A stretch of DNA of 16,842 nt from Proteiniphilum sp. (GTDB lineage: Bacteria > Bacteroidota > Bacteroidia > Bacteroidales > Dysgonomonadaceae). The notes below the pieces were generated by a model that ran no database searches, was not told the origin of the DNA, and was given only the letters and a program-made list of their open reading frames with translations. The stretch is taken from the NCBI GenBank assembly GCA_012728465.1, contig JAAYFB010000233.1, forward strand, positions 1-16,842, in the 5' to 3' direction. Position 1 is the first letter of the stretch. Every line of letters begins with the position of its first letter. This document shows positions 1 through 8,337 of this stretch, in pieces. The position numbers and the translations under genes were made by a program.

Positions 1-578
1 CCTCCCACTTTCAGTTGTAGTGCACGTTTTGCTCCAGCCTCTTTCATAAGCTCACAAGCTGTTTCTATACCCGATATCGTTCCTGAAATAACAATTTGTC
101 CTGGGCAATTGTAGTTCGCTGGAACCACAACGTCATCAATAAATGCACATATTTCTTCTACTTTTTCATCTGACAATGCAAGGATAGCTGCCATTGTAGA
201 AGGATTTTGTTCGCATGCTTTTTGCATAGCTAATGCACGCTTATATACAAGCTTTAATCCGTCTTCAAATGAAAGTGCTTCAGCTGCTACTAGTGCCGAA
301 AATTCTCCTAAAGAATGACCAGCAGTCATGTCAGGTTGGAAATCATCTCCTAATGTTTTTGCTAAAATCACAGAGTGTAAGAAAATAGCTGGTTGAGTTA
401 CTTTTGTTTGTCGTAGGTCTTCGTCAGTACCTTCAAACATTAAGTCTGTAATTCGGAATCCTAGTATCTCGTTAGCCTTTTCAAACATCTCTTTTGCTAG
501 AGTTGAAGTTTCATATAAATCCTTTCCCATGCCCACAAACTGTGCGCCTTGTCCAGGAAATAGATAACCTTTTTTCAT
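1..578 (-). CDS. fabD: Malonyl-CoA:acyl carrier protein transacylase FabD (partial, 3' end beyond left edge)
   Basis: This enzyme moves the malonyl group from malonyl-CoA to acyl carrier protein, supplying extender units for type II fatty acid synthesis in the cytoplasm. The translation from the ATG at 578 gives 192 codons and runs off the window without a stop. It opens with MKKGYLFPGQGAQFVGMG, which carries the conserved PGQGAQ oxyanion motif, and has the nucleophile elbow GHSLGEFSAL with Ser89 as the acyl-accepting serine. The family is usually about 290-310 residues, so roughly the last third, including the catalytic histidine, is missing here only because the window ends. A -7 promoter-like element lies 33 bp upstream (611-618), and the next gene upstream ends at 677, so fabD probably has its own promoter. 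The assignment is very secure. Confidence 0.95.
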   Translation of the reverse strand, partial: MKKGYLFPGQGAQFVGMGKDLYETSTLAKEMFEKANEILGFRITDLMFEGTDEDLRQTKVTQPAIFLHSVILAKTLGDDFQPDMTAGHSLGEFSALVAAEALSFEDGLKLVYKRALAMQKACEQNPSTMAAILALSDEKVEEICAFIDDVVVPANYNCPGQIVISGTISGIETACELMKEAGAKRALQLKVG

Positions 579-610
579 ATTAATCGTTGTTTTAATGATT
601 TATATCTTTG

Positions 611-618
611 CAAATTTA
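611..618 (-). promoter_or_regulatory. Candidate -7 promoter element for fabD
   Basis: On the minus strand this reads TAAATTTG, matching the Bacteroidota -7 consensus TAnnTTTG. It lies about 33 bp upstream of the fabD start codon. No good -33 TTTG was found at the expected distance, so the call rests on one element and its position. Confidence 0.45.
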
Positions 619-676
619 GTTCTTTTTGTTTTATAATATGGGTGTTTATTGTGAAACTTACACAAAACACAATTGT

Positions 677-2341
677 TTACATTTTCTCGCTCTTACCTCT
701 AATTTCTACTCTTCGTATTTTTCCACTAATTGTTTTAGGTAATTCGTTCACATATTCAATTATGCGAGGGTACTTGTATGGAGCAGTAACTTGTTTTACA
801 TGCTCTTGAATCTCTTTGGTGAGTTTGTCACCAGCTTTGTCTTTATACTCTGGTGCTAAAATGACTGTAGCTTTTATTATTTGTCCTCTAATGTCGTCGG
901 GTACACCTGTGATAGCACATTCCACTACTGCGGGATGTGTCATTACTGCACTTTCTACTTCAAATGGTCCTATGCGATATCCAGAGCTTTTGATTACATC
1001 ATCTGTTCTTCCTACAAACCAGAAGAATCCATCTTCATCTCGCCAAGCTACATCTCCAGTATGGTACGTATTGTTTTTTAATACAGCTTTTGTTAGCTCT
1101 TCGTCTCTATAATATCCCATGAATAGTGACAGAGGTCTATTTTCATCTATGTGAAATACTATTTCTCCTTGTTCTCCATCTTCCGCTATTCGTCCATCGT
1201 GGGTTAATAAATCCATTTTGTATAGAGGATTAGAAACTCCCATAGCACCGGGTTTTGGTTTTAGCCAAGGGAATGTTACAATAGTTGGTGCTGTTTCGGT
1301 TTGCCCGAAAGCCTCCATCATTTTGATTCCTGTATGCTTGTAGAACTTTTCAAAAACAGATGGATTTAGTGCCTCACCAGCAGTTGTGCAATATTCTAGT
1401 GATGAGAGGTCGTACTTTGTTAAGTCTTCACGAATAATAAAGCGGAATACTGTAGGTGGTGCACAAAAAGAGGTTACTCGATATTTAGATATTACGTTTA
1501 GCATATCTTTCGGGATAAATCTTCCTTCGAAATCATACACAAATACTGCTGCACCTACTATCCATTGTCCATATAGCTTTCCCCATACGGCCTTAGCCCA
1601 ACCCGTATCGGCCACTGTAAGGTGGAGGCTGTTTTCATGAAGATTTTGCCAATACTTAGCCGTAGTGATGTGTCCAAGAGGGTAGGTATAGTCATGTATA
1701 ACCATTTTGGGTTGACCAGTTGTGCCTGACGTAAAGTAAAGAATCATTATATCTTCATTACTATTTACTTTCTTAGGTTTCACAAATGGTTTAGCATTAC
1801 TTACACCTTCATTAAAATTTAACCAATTATCAATTGGCTCATTTCTACCTATAACAATTCTATGTGCTACTGTGGGAGAGTTTGACATTGCCAAGTTTAT
1901 ATTCTCTATCACTTGCATGTCATCAGTAGCAATAATAGCTTTTATGCTTGCAGCATTATTACGATAGGCTATATCATGTTCTGTAAGTAAATGTGTAGCA
2001 GGAATTGCCACTGCACCTATCTTGTGTAGTGCTATTATTGTTTGCCAGAACTCTATATTCCGTTTTAGAACTAGCATTACCATGTCTCCTTTATTAATGC
2101 CAATATCTAGCAAAAATGATGCAGTTTTGTCAGATAACTCTTTAAGCTCTCCAAACGACATATCTTTGTGTTCTCCCTTATCATTAGTCCAACAAAGTGC
2201 ACGTTTTGTTGGGCTCTTTTTAGCCCATTCGTCAACTATGTCGTATGCAAAGTTGAAGTTGTCTGGAGTTATTATCTTATAGTTCTCAACAAAGTCTTTA
2301 TGCGACTCAAAAGATGTTTGCTTTAAATACTTTTCTATCAT
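677..2341 (-). CDS. AMP-forming acyl-CoA synthetase (acetyl-/medium-chain acyl-CoA ligase family)
   Basis: A 554-residue member of the ANL adenylating superfamily, which activates a carboxylic acid with ATP to an acyl-adenylate and then forms the acyl-CoA. The P-loop-like motif YFTSGTTGQPK lies around residues 202-212, the A5-type motif EAFGQTE appears mid-protein, the YHTGD motif precedes the hinge, and the C-terminal PKTISGKIRR segment carries the expected catalytic lysine, Lys541. Length and motif order fit the medium-chain/acetyl-CoA synthetase-like branch. The substrate cannot be read from the sequence. There is no signal peptide, so it is cytoplasmic. The start codon follows the stop of the upstream XRE-cupin gene by 6 bp, so the two are almost certainly co-transcribed, and the regulator probably controls this enzyme. 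The protein is complete, with no missing motif. Confidence 0.9.
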   Translation of the reverse strand: MIEKYLKQTSFESHKDFVENYKIITPDNFNFAYDIVDEWAKKSPTKRALCWTNDKGEHKDMSFGELKELSDKTASFLLDIGINKGDMVMLVLKRNIEFWQTIIALHKIGAVAIPATHLLTEHDIAYRNNAASIKAIIATDDMQVIENINLAMSNSPTVAHRIVIGRNEPIDNWLNFNEGVSNAKPFVKPKKVNSNEDIMILYFTSGTTGQPKMVIHDYTYPLGHITTAKYWQNLHENSLHLTVADTGWAKAVWGKLYGQWIVGAAVFVYDFEGRFIPKDMLNVISKYRVTSFCAPPTVFRFIIREDLTKYDLSSLEYCTTAGEALNPSVFEKFYKHTGIKMMEAFGQTETAPTIVTFPWLKPKPGAMGVSNPLYKMDLLTHDGRIAEDGEQGEIVFHIDENRPLSLFMGYYRDEELTKAVLKNNTYHTGDVAWRDEDGFFWFVGRTDDVIKSSGYRIGPFEVESAVMTHPAVVECAITGVPDDIRGQIIKATVILAPEYKDKAGDKLTKEIQEHVKQVTAPYKYPRIIEYVNELPKTISGKIRRVEIRGKSEKM

Positions 2342-2347
2342 ATATTT

Positions 2348-2908
2348 TTATGGATATAGAATAACGGCAAGAAATTTAACCTCTTTATTATTTAATGCCT
2401 TCATTCCGTGTGGAAGTGATGAGTCAAAATATATACTATCTCCTTCTTCCAGTATTATATCTTTACCATTTATATTTATCGACATGCTACCCTCTAGCAC
2501 CATGTTGTATTCTTGTCCTGCATGTATGTTTCTAAAATAATCAGTTTCCTCAGGTTTTGGTTCAACCGTTACAATGAAAACTTCGCAAAGATTATTGCTA
2601 AATCCTGCTGTAAGTGATTGATATTTGTAGGCCGAAACTCTTTCTACACTCATACCCTTATCTTTGCGAGTTACGAAATAAGAGCTCATGCGTGGTTCTT
2701 CCCCAAACATTAGTGTGGCAAGATCAATATTGAACTCTCTTTCAATCCTCTGTAGAAATGAAATAGATATATCTTTTTTTCCAGCTTCATATAGCAGATA
2801 GTCGTATGCATCTACCTCTAATATAGTAGCCATCTTTTTTGGTGTAAGCTCTACTGATTCGCGTAAGCCTTTTATTCTTTCACCTATCTGTTTTAAGTCT
2901 GTTGCCAT
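2348..2908 (-). CDS. XRE-family transcriptional regulator with C-terminal cupin domain
   Basis: A 186-residue protein with two domains. Residues about 7-60 form a Cro/C1-type helix-turn-helix (IGERIKGLRESVELTPKKMA, then a second helical stretch ending near IERE). Residues about 105-185 form a cupin beta-barrel with AGQEYNMVLEGSM, a turn at LEEGDSIYFDSSLPHG, and a conserved terminal strand. Proteins of this design bind DNA through the HTH and usually sense a small ligand in the cupin. It is the first gene of a two-gene unit, 6 bp before the acyl-CoA synthetase, with a -7 element at 2941-2948. I infer that it regulates the synthetase and its own transcription, perhaps in response to the acid or acyl-CoA involved. 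That ligand is a guess. The family call is secure. Confidence 0.88.
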   Translation of the reverse strand: MATDLKQIGERIKGLRESVELTPKKMATILEVDAYDYLLYEAGKKDISISFLQRIEREFNIDLATLMFGEEPRMSSYFVTRKDKGMSVERVSAYKYQSLTAGFSNNLCEVFIVTVEPKPEETDYFRNIHAGQEYNMVLEGSMSININGKDIILEEGDSIYFDSSLPHGMKALNNKEVKFLAVILYP

Positions 2909-2940
2909 ATTTATTCTATTTTTTTGTATTATCTATTTAG

Positions 2941-2948
2941 CAAAGATA
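2941..2948 (-). promoter_or_regulatory. Candidate -7 promoter element for the XRE-cupin / acyl-CoA synthetase unit
   Basis: The minus strand reads TATCTTTG, an exact match to the Bacteroidota -7 consensus TAnnTTTG. It ends about 32 bp before the start codon at 2908, leaving a short leader. A -33 TTTG at the standard spacing is not evident. Confidence 0.5.
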
Positions 2949-3036
2949 ATAATTATAATAAAAGATGTAATCTAATGACCGATTAAAACTGTTGCTTATA
3001 ATATGTAATTCTATTTTAAATAAATGTATAATTGAT

Positions 3037-3831
3037 CTATATAAACAAGAATAGACTAACCCCCATTAGCAGCATACCTATTACTAATCCTATAATCGAG
3101 ATATGATGTTTTCCGTATTTTTCTGCTGTAGGTAGAAGTTCATCCATTGAGATGAAAATCATTACCCCAGCAATTGCTGATAGGATAAAAGCATCAAGTG
3201 TGGGACTCCAAAATGGCATAAGAAAGAAGTATGCAATCAATGCACCTATCGGTTCTGCTAAACCTGAAGAAAAAGATAACCAGAATGCTTTTTTTCTGCT
3301 ACCTGTAGCATGATAAATAGGTACAGCTACAGCAATTCCTTCGGGTATATTATGAATGGCAATTGCTACAGTGATAGGAATAGCAACTTCTAGCGAATTG
3401 AGAGCAGACATGAATGTTGCTATTCCTTCAGGAAAGTTGTGAATCGCGATAGTTACAGCTGTTATTATTCCCGTGTGCCTAAGTCTATGATTGCTTTTCA
3501 TATCTTCCACACCCTGTATCTCGTGTGGATTACTAGCTTTGGGTACCATAAAGTCTATCAGTGCAATAATAACTATTCCTCCAAAAAGACCTAGTAGCAT
3601 ATATAGATTACCCATTTTATCACCATACTCATTAGAAAATATTTCCAATGATTGTGGCAAAAGTTCCATGAAAGATACATAGATCATTACACCAGCAGAG
3701 AAACCAAGTGAAAAACTAAGAAAGTTAGTGTTAGTTCGCTTTGCTAGTAGTGCTATCAAACTGCCAACTCCAGTAGATAAACCAGCTACAAGTGTTAATA
3801 GAAAAGCTGTTAGAATAACTTGATTATCCAT
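3037..3831 (-). CDS. zupT: ZIP-family zinc transporter ZupT
   Basis: A 264-residue integral inner-membrane protein with about eight hydrophobic segments, expected to import Zn2+ and perhaps Fe2+ or Mn2+. The two ZIP signature metal-site motifs are clear: HNFPEG at residues 131-136 and HNIPEG at 160-165. The variable cytoplasmic loop lies around residues 98-120. Length and pattern match E. coli ZupT (257 residues) along most of the chain, including a YxATGS segment after the second motif and a DELLP segment near the end. The start codon overlaps the stop of the upstream phosphatase gene by one base (TAATG), which implies translational coupling. It is the last gene of a four-gene unit. No clear intrinsic terminator was seen downstream. 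Confidence 0.92.
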   Translation of the reverse strand: MDNQVILTAFLLTLVAGLSTGVGSLIALLAKRTNTNFLSFSLGFSAGVMIYVSFMELLPQSLEIFSNEYGDKMGNLYMLLGLFGGIVIIALIDFMVPKASNPHEIQGVEDMKSNHRLRHTGIITAVTIAIHNFPEGIATFMSALNSLEVAIPITVAIAIHNIPEGIAVAVPIYHATGSRKKAFWLSFSSGLAEPIGALIAYFFLMPFWSPTLDAFILSAIAGVMIFISMDELLPTAEKYGKHHISIIGLVIGMLLMGVSLFLFI

Positions 3832-4616
3832 TACTTGTCATTGATTATGTGCTTCATTATTTCATTGTGCATATGTCCGTTAGATGCAATTAGTTCTCTC
3901 CCGAATATATAGTTGTCTCCATTTTTGAAATCTTTATTTTTACCACCAGCTTGTTGCAAAATAAAGCTTGCTGCTGCTACATCCCATGGGGAAAGTCCTG
4001 AATGAAAAAAGACATCATACCTTCCTGCCGCAACATAACAAATTTCGACAGCTGCCGATCCTTTTATTCTAAAACTTGCTTTGCTATATTGTAGCGAAGC
4101 TCTTTTAAGTATAGCTTCACTTTCTGTGTCTAATGTGTATGGTACACCGAAACCAATGAAGGCATCTATTATGGTGCTATGATTACTCACTGATATGGGT
4201 TTGTTATTTAGTGTGGCGTTACTATCAGTAGTAGCACAGTATAGTTCATCAAGTAATGGGTCATATACCACTCCCAATACAGTTTTATTATTGTGTTGAA
4301 GTGCAATGCTAACGGTGTATGATGTATCCCCGTTCACGTAGTTAGTAGTTCCATCAAGTGGGTCGATAATCCATGTCCATTCTTTTACCTCATTTACAAT
4401 TGTTTCTTCCTCAGTCAGAAATCCAGTTTCAGGAAATGCCTCAGATAACTCAGATACAATTAGCTTTTCAGCCTCCTTGTCAATATATGTAACATAATTT
4501 CTAGTATTCTTTTTCTCTATAGCACTTTCCACCAGTTTTGATTGTTCTTCCCTCAAATAGGCTCCTGCTTTGTGTGCTACTTTTATAACTATCTCAAGTG
4601 TTTTATTTAAATCCAT
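3831..4616 (-). CDS. Inositol monophosphatase family protein (SuhB/CysQ-like)
   Basis: A 261-residue Mg2+-dependent phosphatase of the inositol monophosphatase superfamily. The metal-binding residues are visible: a glutamate cluster at FLTEEE (about residues 66-71), the WIIDPLDGTTNYVNG motif with Asp85 and Asp88, and WDVAAA with Asp212. All three signature parts are present, so the enzyme should be active. The family covers inositol-1-phosphate, 3'-phosphoadenosine-5'-phosphate and fructose-1,6-bisphosphate phosphatases, and the substrate cannot be settled here. It starts 21 bp after the S9 peptidase gene and overlaps zupT by one base, so it is an internal operon gene. The protein is cytoplasmic, without a signal peptide. 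Confidence 0.88.
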   Translation of the reverse strand: MDLNKTLEIVIKVAHKAGAYLREEQSKLVESAIEKKNTRNYVTYIDKEAEKLIVSELSEAFPETGFLTEEETIVNEVKEWTWIIDPLDGTTNYVNGDTSYTVSIALQHNNKTVLGVVYDPLLDELYCATTDSNATLNNKPISVSNHSTIIDAFIGFGVPYTLDTESEAILKRASLQYSKASFRIKGSAAVEICYVAAGRYDVFFHSGLSPWDVAAASFILQQAGGKNKDFKNGDNYIFGRELIASNGHMHNEIMKHIINDK

Positions 4617-4637
4617 TCCTTTTTTTGTCCTATATTT

Positions 4638-7178
4638 TTATTCATTTGGTTCTGGGAACATTGAATCCCACCATCTTGAATCCTCTTTAAGCCATTTTGC
4701 AAACCAGGCATATATTGCATTGTTCCATTCGATGCGTTTGTCGTAGGTGTATATAGCGTGATTCTCACCTTCTACTTGTATAAATTCTACATCTTTACCT
4801 AGAAGTTTCATAGCCGTGTACATTTGAATACTCTCGCCCATTGGTACATTGGTATCTGCTGTTCCGTGCAATAGCATTAATGGGGTTGTTATTTTGTCAG
4901 CATTAAAGAGCGGGCTTTGTTCTACATACATTTCTGGATTATTCCATGGGTAGCTATCTGCGCTAGCTGCCGAACTGTATGAGTATCCCCAATATCCTTC
5001 GCCCCAATAACTAGTAATATTGCTAATACCTGCATGTGAAACTGATGCGTCGAACATGTCAGTTTGAGTAATTAGGTATTGTGTCATGAAACCTCCGTAT
5101 GAAGCTCCAATATTTCCTATTTTTGAACCATCTACAAATGGATGAGCCTCTACAAATTTTTCAACTCCCTCTATAATCTCTTCTGCTGTTTGTTTACCCC
5201 AAGCATTTACATGTCGTGCCGAAAACTCTTGGCCATATCCTGTGGTACCACTTGGCTGAACTACATACACTACATAATCTTGCGCCGCATATACGTGTAG
5301 TGGATATGTGCTTTCAAATCCTCTTGTAGTAGGACTAGTACCACCATAGTAGTAAACTATAAGTGGATATTTCTTGTTAACATCAAAGTTGGGTGGTAGG
5401 TAATATCTTCCATCAATTTCGTCTCCAAATGTGCTTGTAAATGTCCAATCTTTTACTTCACCCAAATTAATTGTATTTAGTCTCTCCGCATATGGGTCAG
5501 CAATTAAAGTTGACCTTAGCGACTTCATATCTAGTAAATAGCTTCGGCTCGAGTTTGTTGTACTCACACCTGTATAAGTAGCCCAACGTCCATCTTTCGA
5601 CATGTTAAATGATTGAATAACATCTTCATTAAGAGGAAGCTTTTCAAACTTAGAGTTCTTAGTTGTGTAACGATAGACTGTTACACGATCTTTTTCGTCA
5701 ACTCTGTAATATATATTGTTGTCAGTCTTGTTCCAAAATTGTGAGCTTACAGATGGGTCGAAATCTTTAGTAATAGGAGTTACCTTTTTTGTTCCCAAGT
5801 CCATTATAAATGACTGAGTGTCGTAGCTATTAGCTATTTGTCCTTCTTTTATATTTAATCCAATTCCGTTAAACGATTCTGGTCCACCTTGAATAAGTAA
5901 TTGCTTGCCATCTGGCGAAAACTGAGCATATCCTGCAAATCTTTCATCCTTCCATATAGTGTCAATGTCCATTGTATTGAGATCAAGCATGTATAGAGAA
6001 CCTTTTCTAAAAGGTCGTTCGCTTAAGTCTTGTGCCGATACGCTAAATAGTAACTTGCTTGCATCTTCAGTGATATCATTTAGCGAAGCTGATTGTCTGC
6101 CGAATGTGAGCTGTTGAGTAAGACCTGAATCTAAAAATAGTCTATTAATAAAATATCTATCGCGATAGCTTGGTTGACGGTCGTCAATCCCTATAAGTCT
6201 TTTCAGTCCACTTGGGCTAGTAGCATTAACACTTTCTTTTGTTGAGAAGAATATAGATTTCTCATCATGTGCAAATCTGAAACCCTCTCTAGGTATATCG
6301 TTTGCTAGAATAGCAGTGGTGTTGTTTAAAGGATCTAAAGTGTACAAAGTTCTTCCGTTCTCACTGTCATCCACATAATATAGTAAATCTGATTTTGGCA
6401 TCCAATTAAGCATCTGACGTGATGATGCCTCTGACATAATAATTCTCTTTTCACGAGTATCGTAAATTTCAATTTTAGATTGACTCCTTCCTCCTGGAAG
6501 TGTGGTTGATAGGTTTATTAAAACAAATCTTCCGCTTGCAGATATTGATGAGTTTCTCACTCTACTTCCTTCTATTATATCTTTGATATTTATGCGACGC
6601 GATTGTACGTCGTCAAAAGTGTATTCTAGAGTTTTATCTTTTTCATCTGCTACAACATCTATTTTTAGCATAGGATCAAGTATGTCGTCATCTGCTGTAA
6701 GTAGCTTTACTACTACTCTTGAGTTGCTAGTAAATCCATCTAGAGTTGCATCAACCGAGCCTGCTTTATGAATGCTGTCATTTAGGTTGTCTTTACTAGC
6801 CTTTTTGCTATTATCTATCCAAAGCTCTAGTCTATTAGGTGATGTTATTGTTATTTTTCCTTTTCCATATTTATTTCCAGAGATGAAAAAAGACACCAAT
6901 TGGAATTCTTTCCCCTTGCTAGGTCTATTAAGCTTGAAGTATCCCGCAGTGTCTGCTTTAATTTCATTCTCAAATCTATTATGTTCAGGAAAAGAAATAG
7001 AGTAAGACAAAAGCATTTCGTCTGTAAACTTAGTATTACTCAAGTTAGTGCTATCAAGTAATATTGGTTTGGTGACTTTGATTGGTCCAAATCCTTTTAC
7101 GATACTTGGCGATGCCTTTTGTTGTGCTACTAATGGCAATGATGCTACTAGTGCAATTAATAGAGTTCTTAGCTTCAT
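4638..7178 (-). CDS. Secreted S9-family (prolyl oligopeptidase/DPP-like) serine peptidase
   Basis: An 846-residue exported peptidase. The N-terminus (MKLRTLLIALVASLPLVAQQ) is a type I signal peptide, so the mature enzyme should be periplasmic. Residues about 200-590 are beta-rich with repeated WxPKSD and SxDGR/SPDGK blades typical of the S9 beta-propeller. The C-terminal alpha/beta-hydrolase domain spans about 600-846. The catalytic triad can be placed: Ser693 in GASYGGF, Asp775 in HGTADTNVP and His807 in GENHAIY. Such enzymes remove dipeptides or short peptides, often after proline or alanine. That fits the peptide-scavenging habit of many Bacteroidales, though specificity is inferred. It lies 21 bp downstream of ispE and 21 bp upstream of the phosphatase gene. 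All catalytic residues are intact. Confidence 0.9.
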   Translation of the reverse strand: MKLRTLLIALVASLPLVAQQKASPSIVKGFGPIKVTKPILLDSTNLSNTKFTDEMLLSYSISFPEHNRFENEIKADTAGYFKLNRPSKGKEFQLVSFFISGNKYGKGKITITSPNRLELWIDNSKKASKDNLNDSIHKAGSVDATLDGFTSNSRVVVKLLTADDDILDPMLKIDVVADEKDKTLEYTFDDVQSRRINIKDIIEGSRVRNSSISASGRFVLINLSTTLPGGRSQSKIEIYDTREKRIIMSEASSRQMLNWMPKSDLLYYVDDSENGRTLYTLDPLNNTTAILANDIPREGFRFAHDEKSIFFSTKESVNATSPSGLKRLIGIDDRQPSYRDRYFINRLFLDSGLTQQLTFGRQSASLNDITEDASKLLFSVSAQDLSERPFRKGSLYMLDLNTMDIDTIWKDERFAGYAQFSPDGKQLLIQGGPESFNGIGLNIKEGQIANSYDTQSFIMDLGTKKVTPITKDFDPSVSSQFWNKTDNNIYYRVDEKDRVTVYRYTTKNSKFEKLPLNEDVIQSFNMSKDGRWATYTGVSTTNSSRSYLLDMKSLRSTLIADPYAERLNTINLGEVKDWTFTSTFGDEIDGRYYLPPNFDVNKKYPLIVYYYGGTSPTTRGFESTYPLHVYAAQDYVVYVVQPSGTTGYGQEFSARHVNAWGKQTAEEIIEGVEKFVEAHPFVDGSKIGNIGASYGGFMTQYLITQTDMFDASVSHAGISNITSYWGEGYWGYSYSSAASADSYPWNNPEMYVEQSPLFNADKITTPLMLLHGTADTNVPMGESIQMYTAMKLLGKDVEFIQVEGENHAIYTYDKRIEWNNAIYAWFAKWLKEDSRWWDSMFPEPNE

Positions 7179-7199
7179 ATGTTATATTGTTTTTATTTT

Positions 7200-8039
7200 C
7201 TAATAATTTATCTTGTTTGTCCACACAAAGTAATTATCAAACTTGGTACCAATGTCAGGTATCTCTTCAAATATTGCATATACGGATGATCCCGAACCAC
7301 TCATAGAGGCGTAAGTTGCACCTAAATCATAGAGTGTTTGTTTTATTTTACCAATAGACGGGTGAATATCAAAGATAGGTTTCTCAAAATCATTAACCAT
7401 AACTTCTCTCCACTCTTTTATAGGCATTTTAATAATTTCCTTTAGCGATAATTTTGGTGTAGATGGAGCTATCATCGAGTATGCCTCAGCTGTATTTACT
7501 ATAATATTTGGCTTTACTAACAAAAAGTGATAGTTGTCAATATTAACACTTACTTCCTCAAGAATATCACCAATACCTGTAGCCAATGAAGGATTGTTTT
7601 TTACAAAAAAAGCACAATCTGCCCCTAGTTTGCTTGCTAAAGCGATTAGTTCTGTTTCACTATATTTTAGTTCGAAGTTTTTGTTTAGTAGCTTAAGCAT
7701 CTCTGCCGCATTGGACGAACCTCCACCTAGTCCTGCACCAAAAGGAATGCGTTTAAGTAGGTGTATATCAATAGGGGGAATATCCTTCTCTTTCTTTACA
7801 AGATTAAGAGCCTTTACAACTAGATTATTTTCTACTTCTCCCTTAATTTCTATTCCAGTTTGAAAAAAACGATATGGTGGTACCTCTCCTGTTAAATCTT
7901 TTTCATTTGTAGGTACAATTTCTAGTGCATCTTTTATGCCTATGGGATAAAAGATTGTCTCCAGATTATGATATCCATCTTCTCTGCGCGACACAATATT
8001 TAGTCCTAAATTTATCTTTGCATTCGGAAAACTAATCAT
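7200..8039 (-). CDS. ispE: 4-diphosphocytidyl-2-C-methyl-D-erythritol kinase
   Basis: A 279-residue GHMP-family kinase that phosphorylates the 2-hydroxyl of 4-diphosphocytidyl-2-C-methyl-D-erythritol with ATP, in the non-mevalonate (MEP) isoprenoid pathway of the cytoplasm. The N-terminal PNAKINLGLNIV segment carries the catalytic Lys8, the glycine-rich ATP loop PFGAGLGGGSSNAAEM lies at residues 99-114, and Asp141 sits in GADCAFF. A further GHMP motif, MSGSGSSVYAIF, lies near the C-terminus. Length is normal for IspE. It is the first gene of the ispE - peptidase - phosphatase - zupT unit and has a -7 element just upstream (8057-8064). Its presence indicates that the organism makes isoprenoids by the MEP route. 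Confidence 0.95.
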   Translation of the reverse strand: MISFPNAKINLGLNIVSRREDGYHNLETIFYPIGIKDALEIVPTNEKDLTGEVPPYRFFQTGIEIKGEVENNLVVKALNLVKKEKDIPPIDIHLLKRIPFGAGLGGGSSNAAEMLKLLNKNFELKYSETELIALASKLGADCAFFVKNNPSLATGIGDILEEVSVNIDNYHFLLVKPNIIVNTAEAYSMIAPSTPKLSLKEIIKMPIKEWREVMVNDFEKPIFDIHPSIGKIKQTLYDLGATYASMSGSGSSVYAIFEEIPDIGTKFDNYFVWTNKINY

Positions 8040-8056
8040 TTGTCTTTATTTTATGG

Positions 8057-8064
8057 CAAAGATA
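8057..8064 (-). promoter_or_regulatory. Candidate -7 promoter element for the ispE unit
   Basis: The minus strand reads TATCTTTG, exactly matching TAnnTTTG, and ends 17 bp before the ispE start codon, implying a very short leader. The -33 element is not obvious. The terminator of the upstream dehydrogenase gene (8239-8291) separates the two genes, so a promoter is needed here. Confidence 0.5.
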
Positions 8065-8238
8065 ATGAGAATCTCGTAAAAAATAGGCATAATTTAGCAT
8101 TATAGAGTAAGTGTTTGGTAATTAGAAATGTTCATCGTTGTTCAGTATGGTCTTTATTACAATACTTTTCAATTAACAAGTAATAAATGATGGATTTAAT
8201 ATTCTTCATCCTATTAACTCTATCATTTGAATGAAACG

Positions 8239-8291
8239 AAAAAACATTCTAACCTTTGAGTCTATTAATTATTGCCTCGTGAGTTAGAATG
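8239..8291 (-). terminator. Intrinsic terminator after the short-chain dehydrogenase gene
   Basis: On the minus strand a perfect 9-bp stem CATTCTAAC / GTTAGAATG (arms 8283-8291 and 8245-8253) encloses a 29-nt loop and is followed directly by six T residues (8244-8239). It starts about 46 bp after the dehydrogenase stop. The large loop is unusual, but the stem plus U-tract geometry fits an intrinsic terminator. Confidence 0.7.
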
Positions 8292-8337
8292 CTTTACGAT
8301 AGTTATAATCAAGGTAATATTTTACCTTCAAATCATA

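Noticed and set aside
2949..3036. Possible terminator after zupT
   Set aside because: The stretch is A/T-rich, but no stem with a following T-run could be found.
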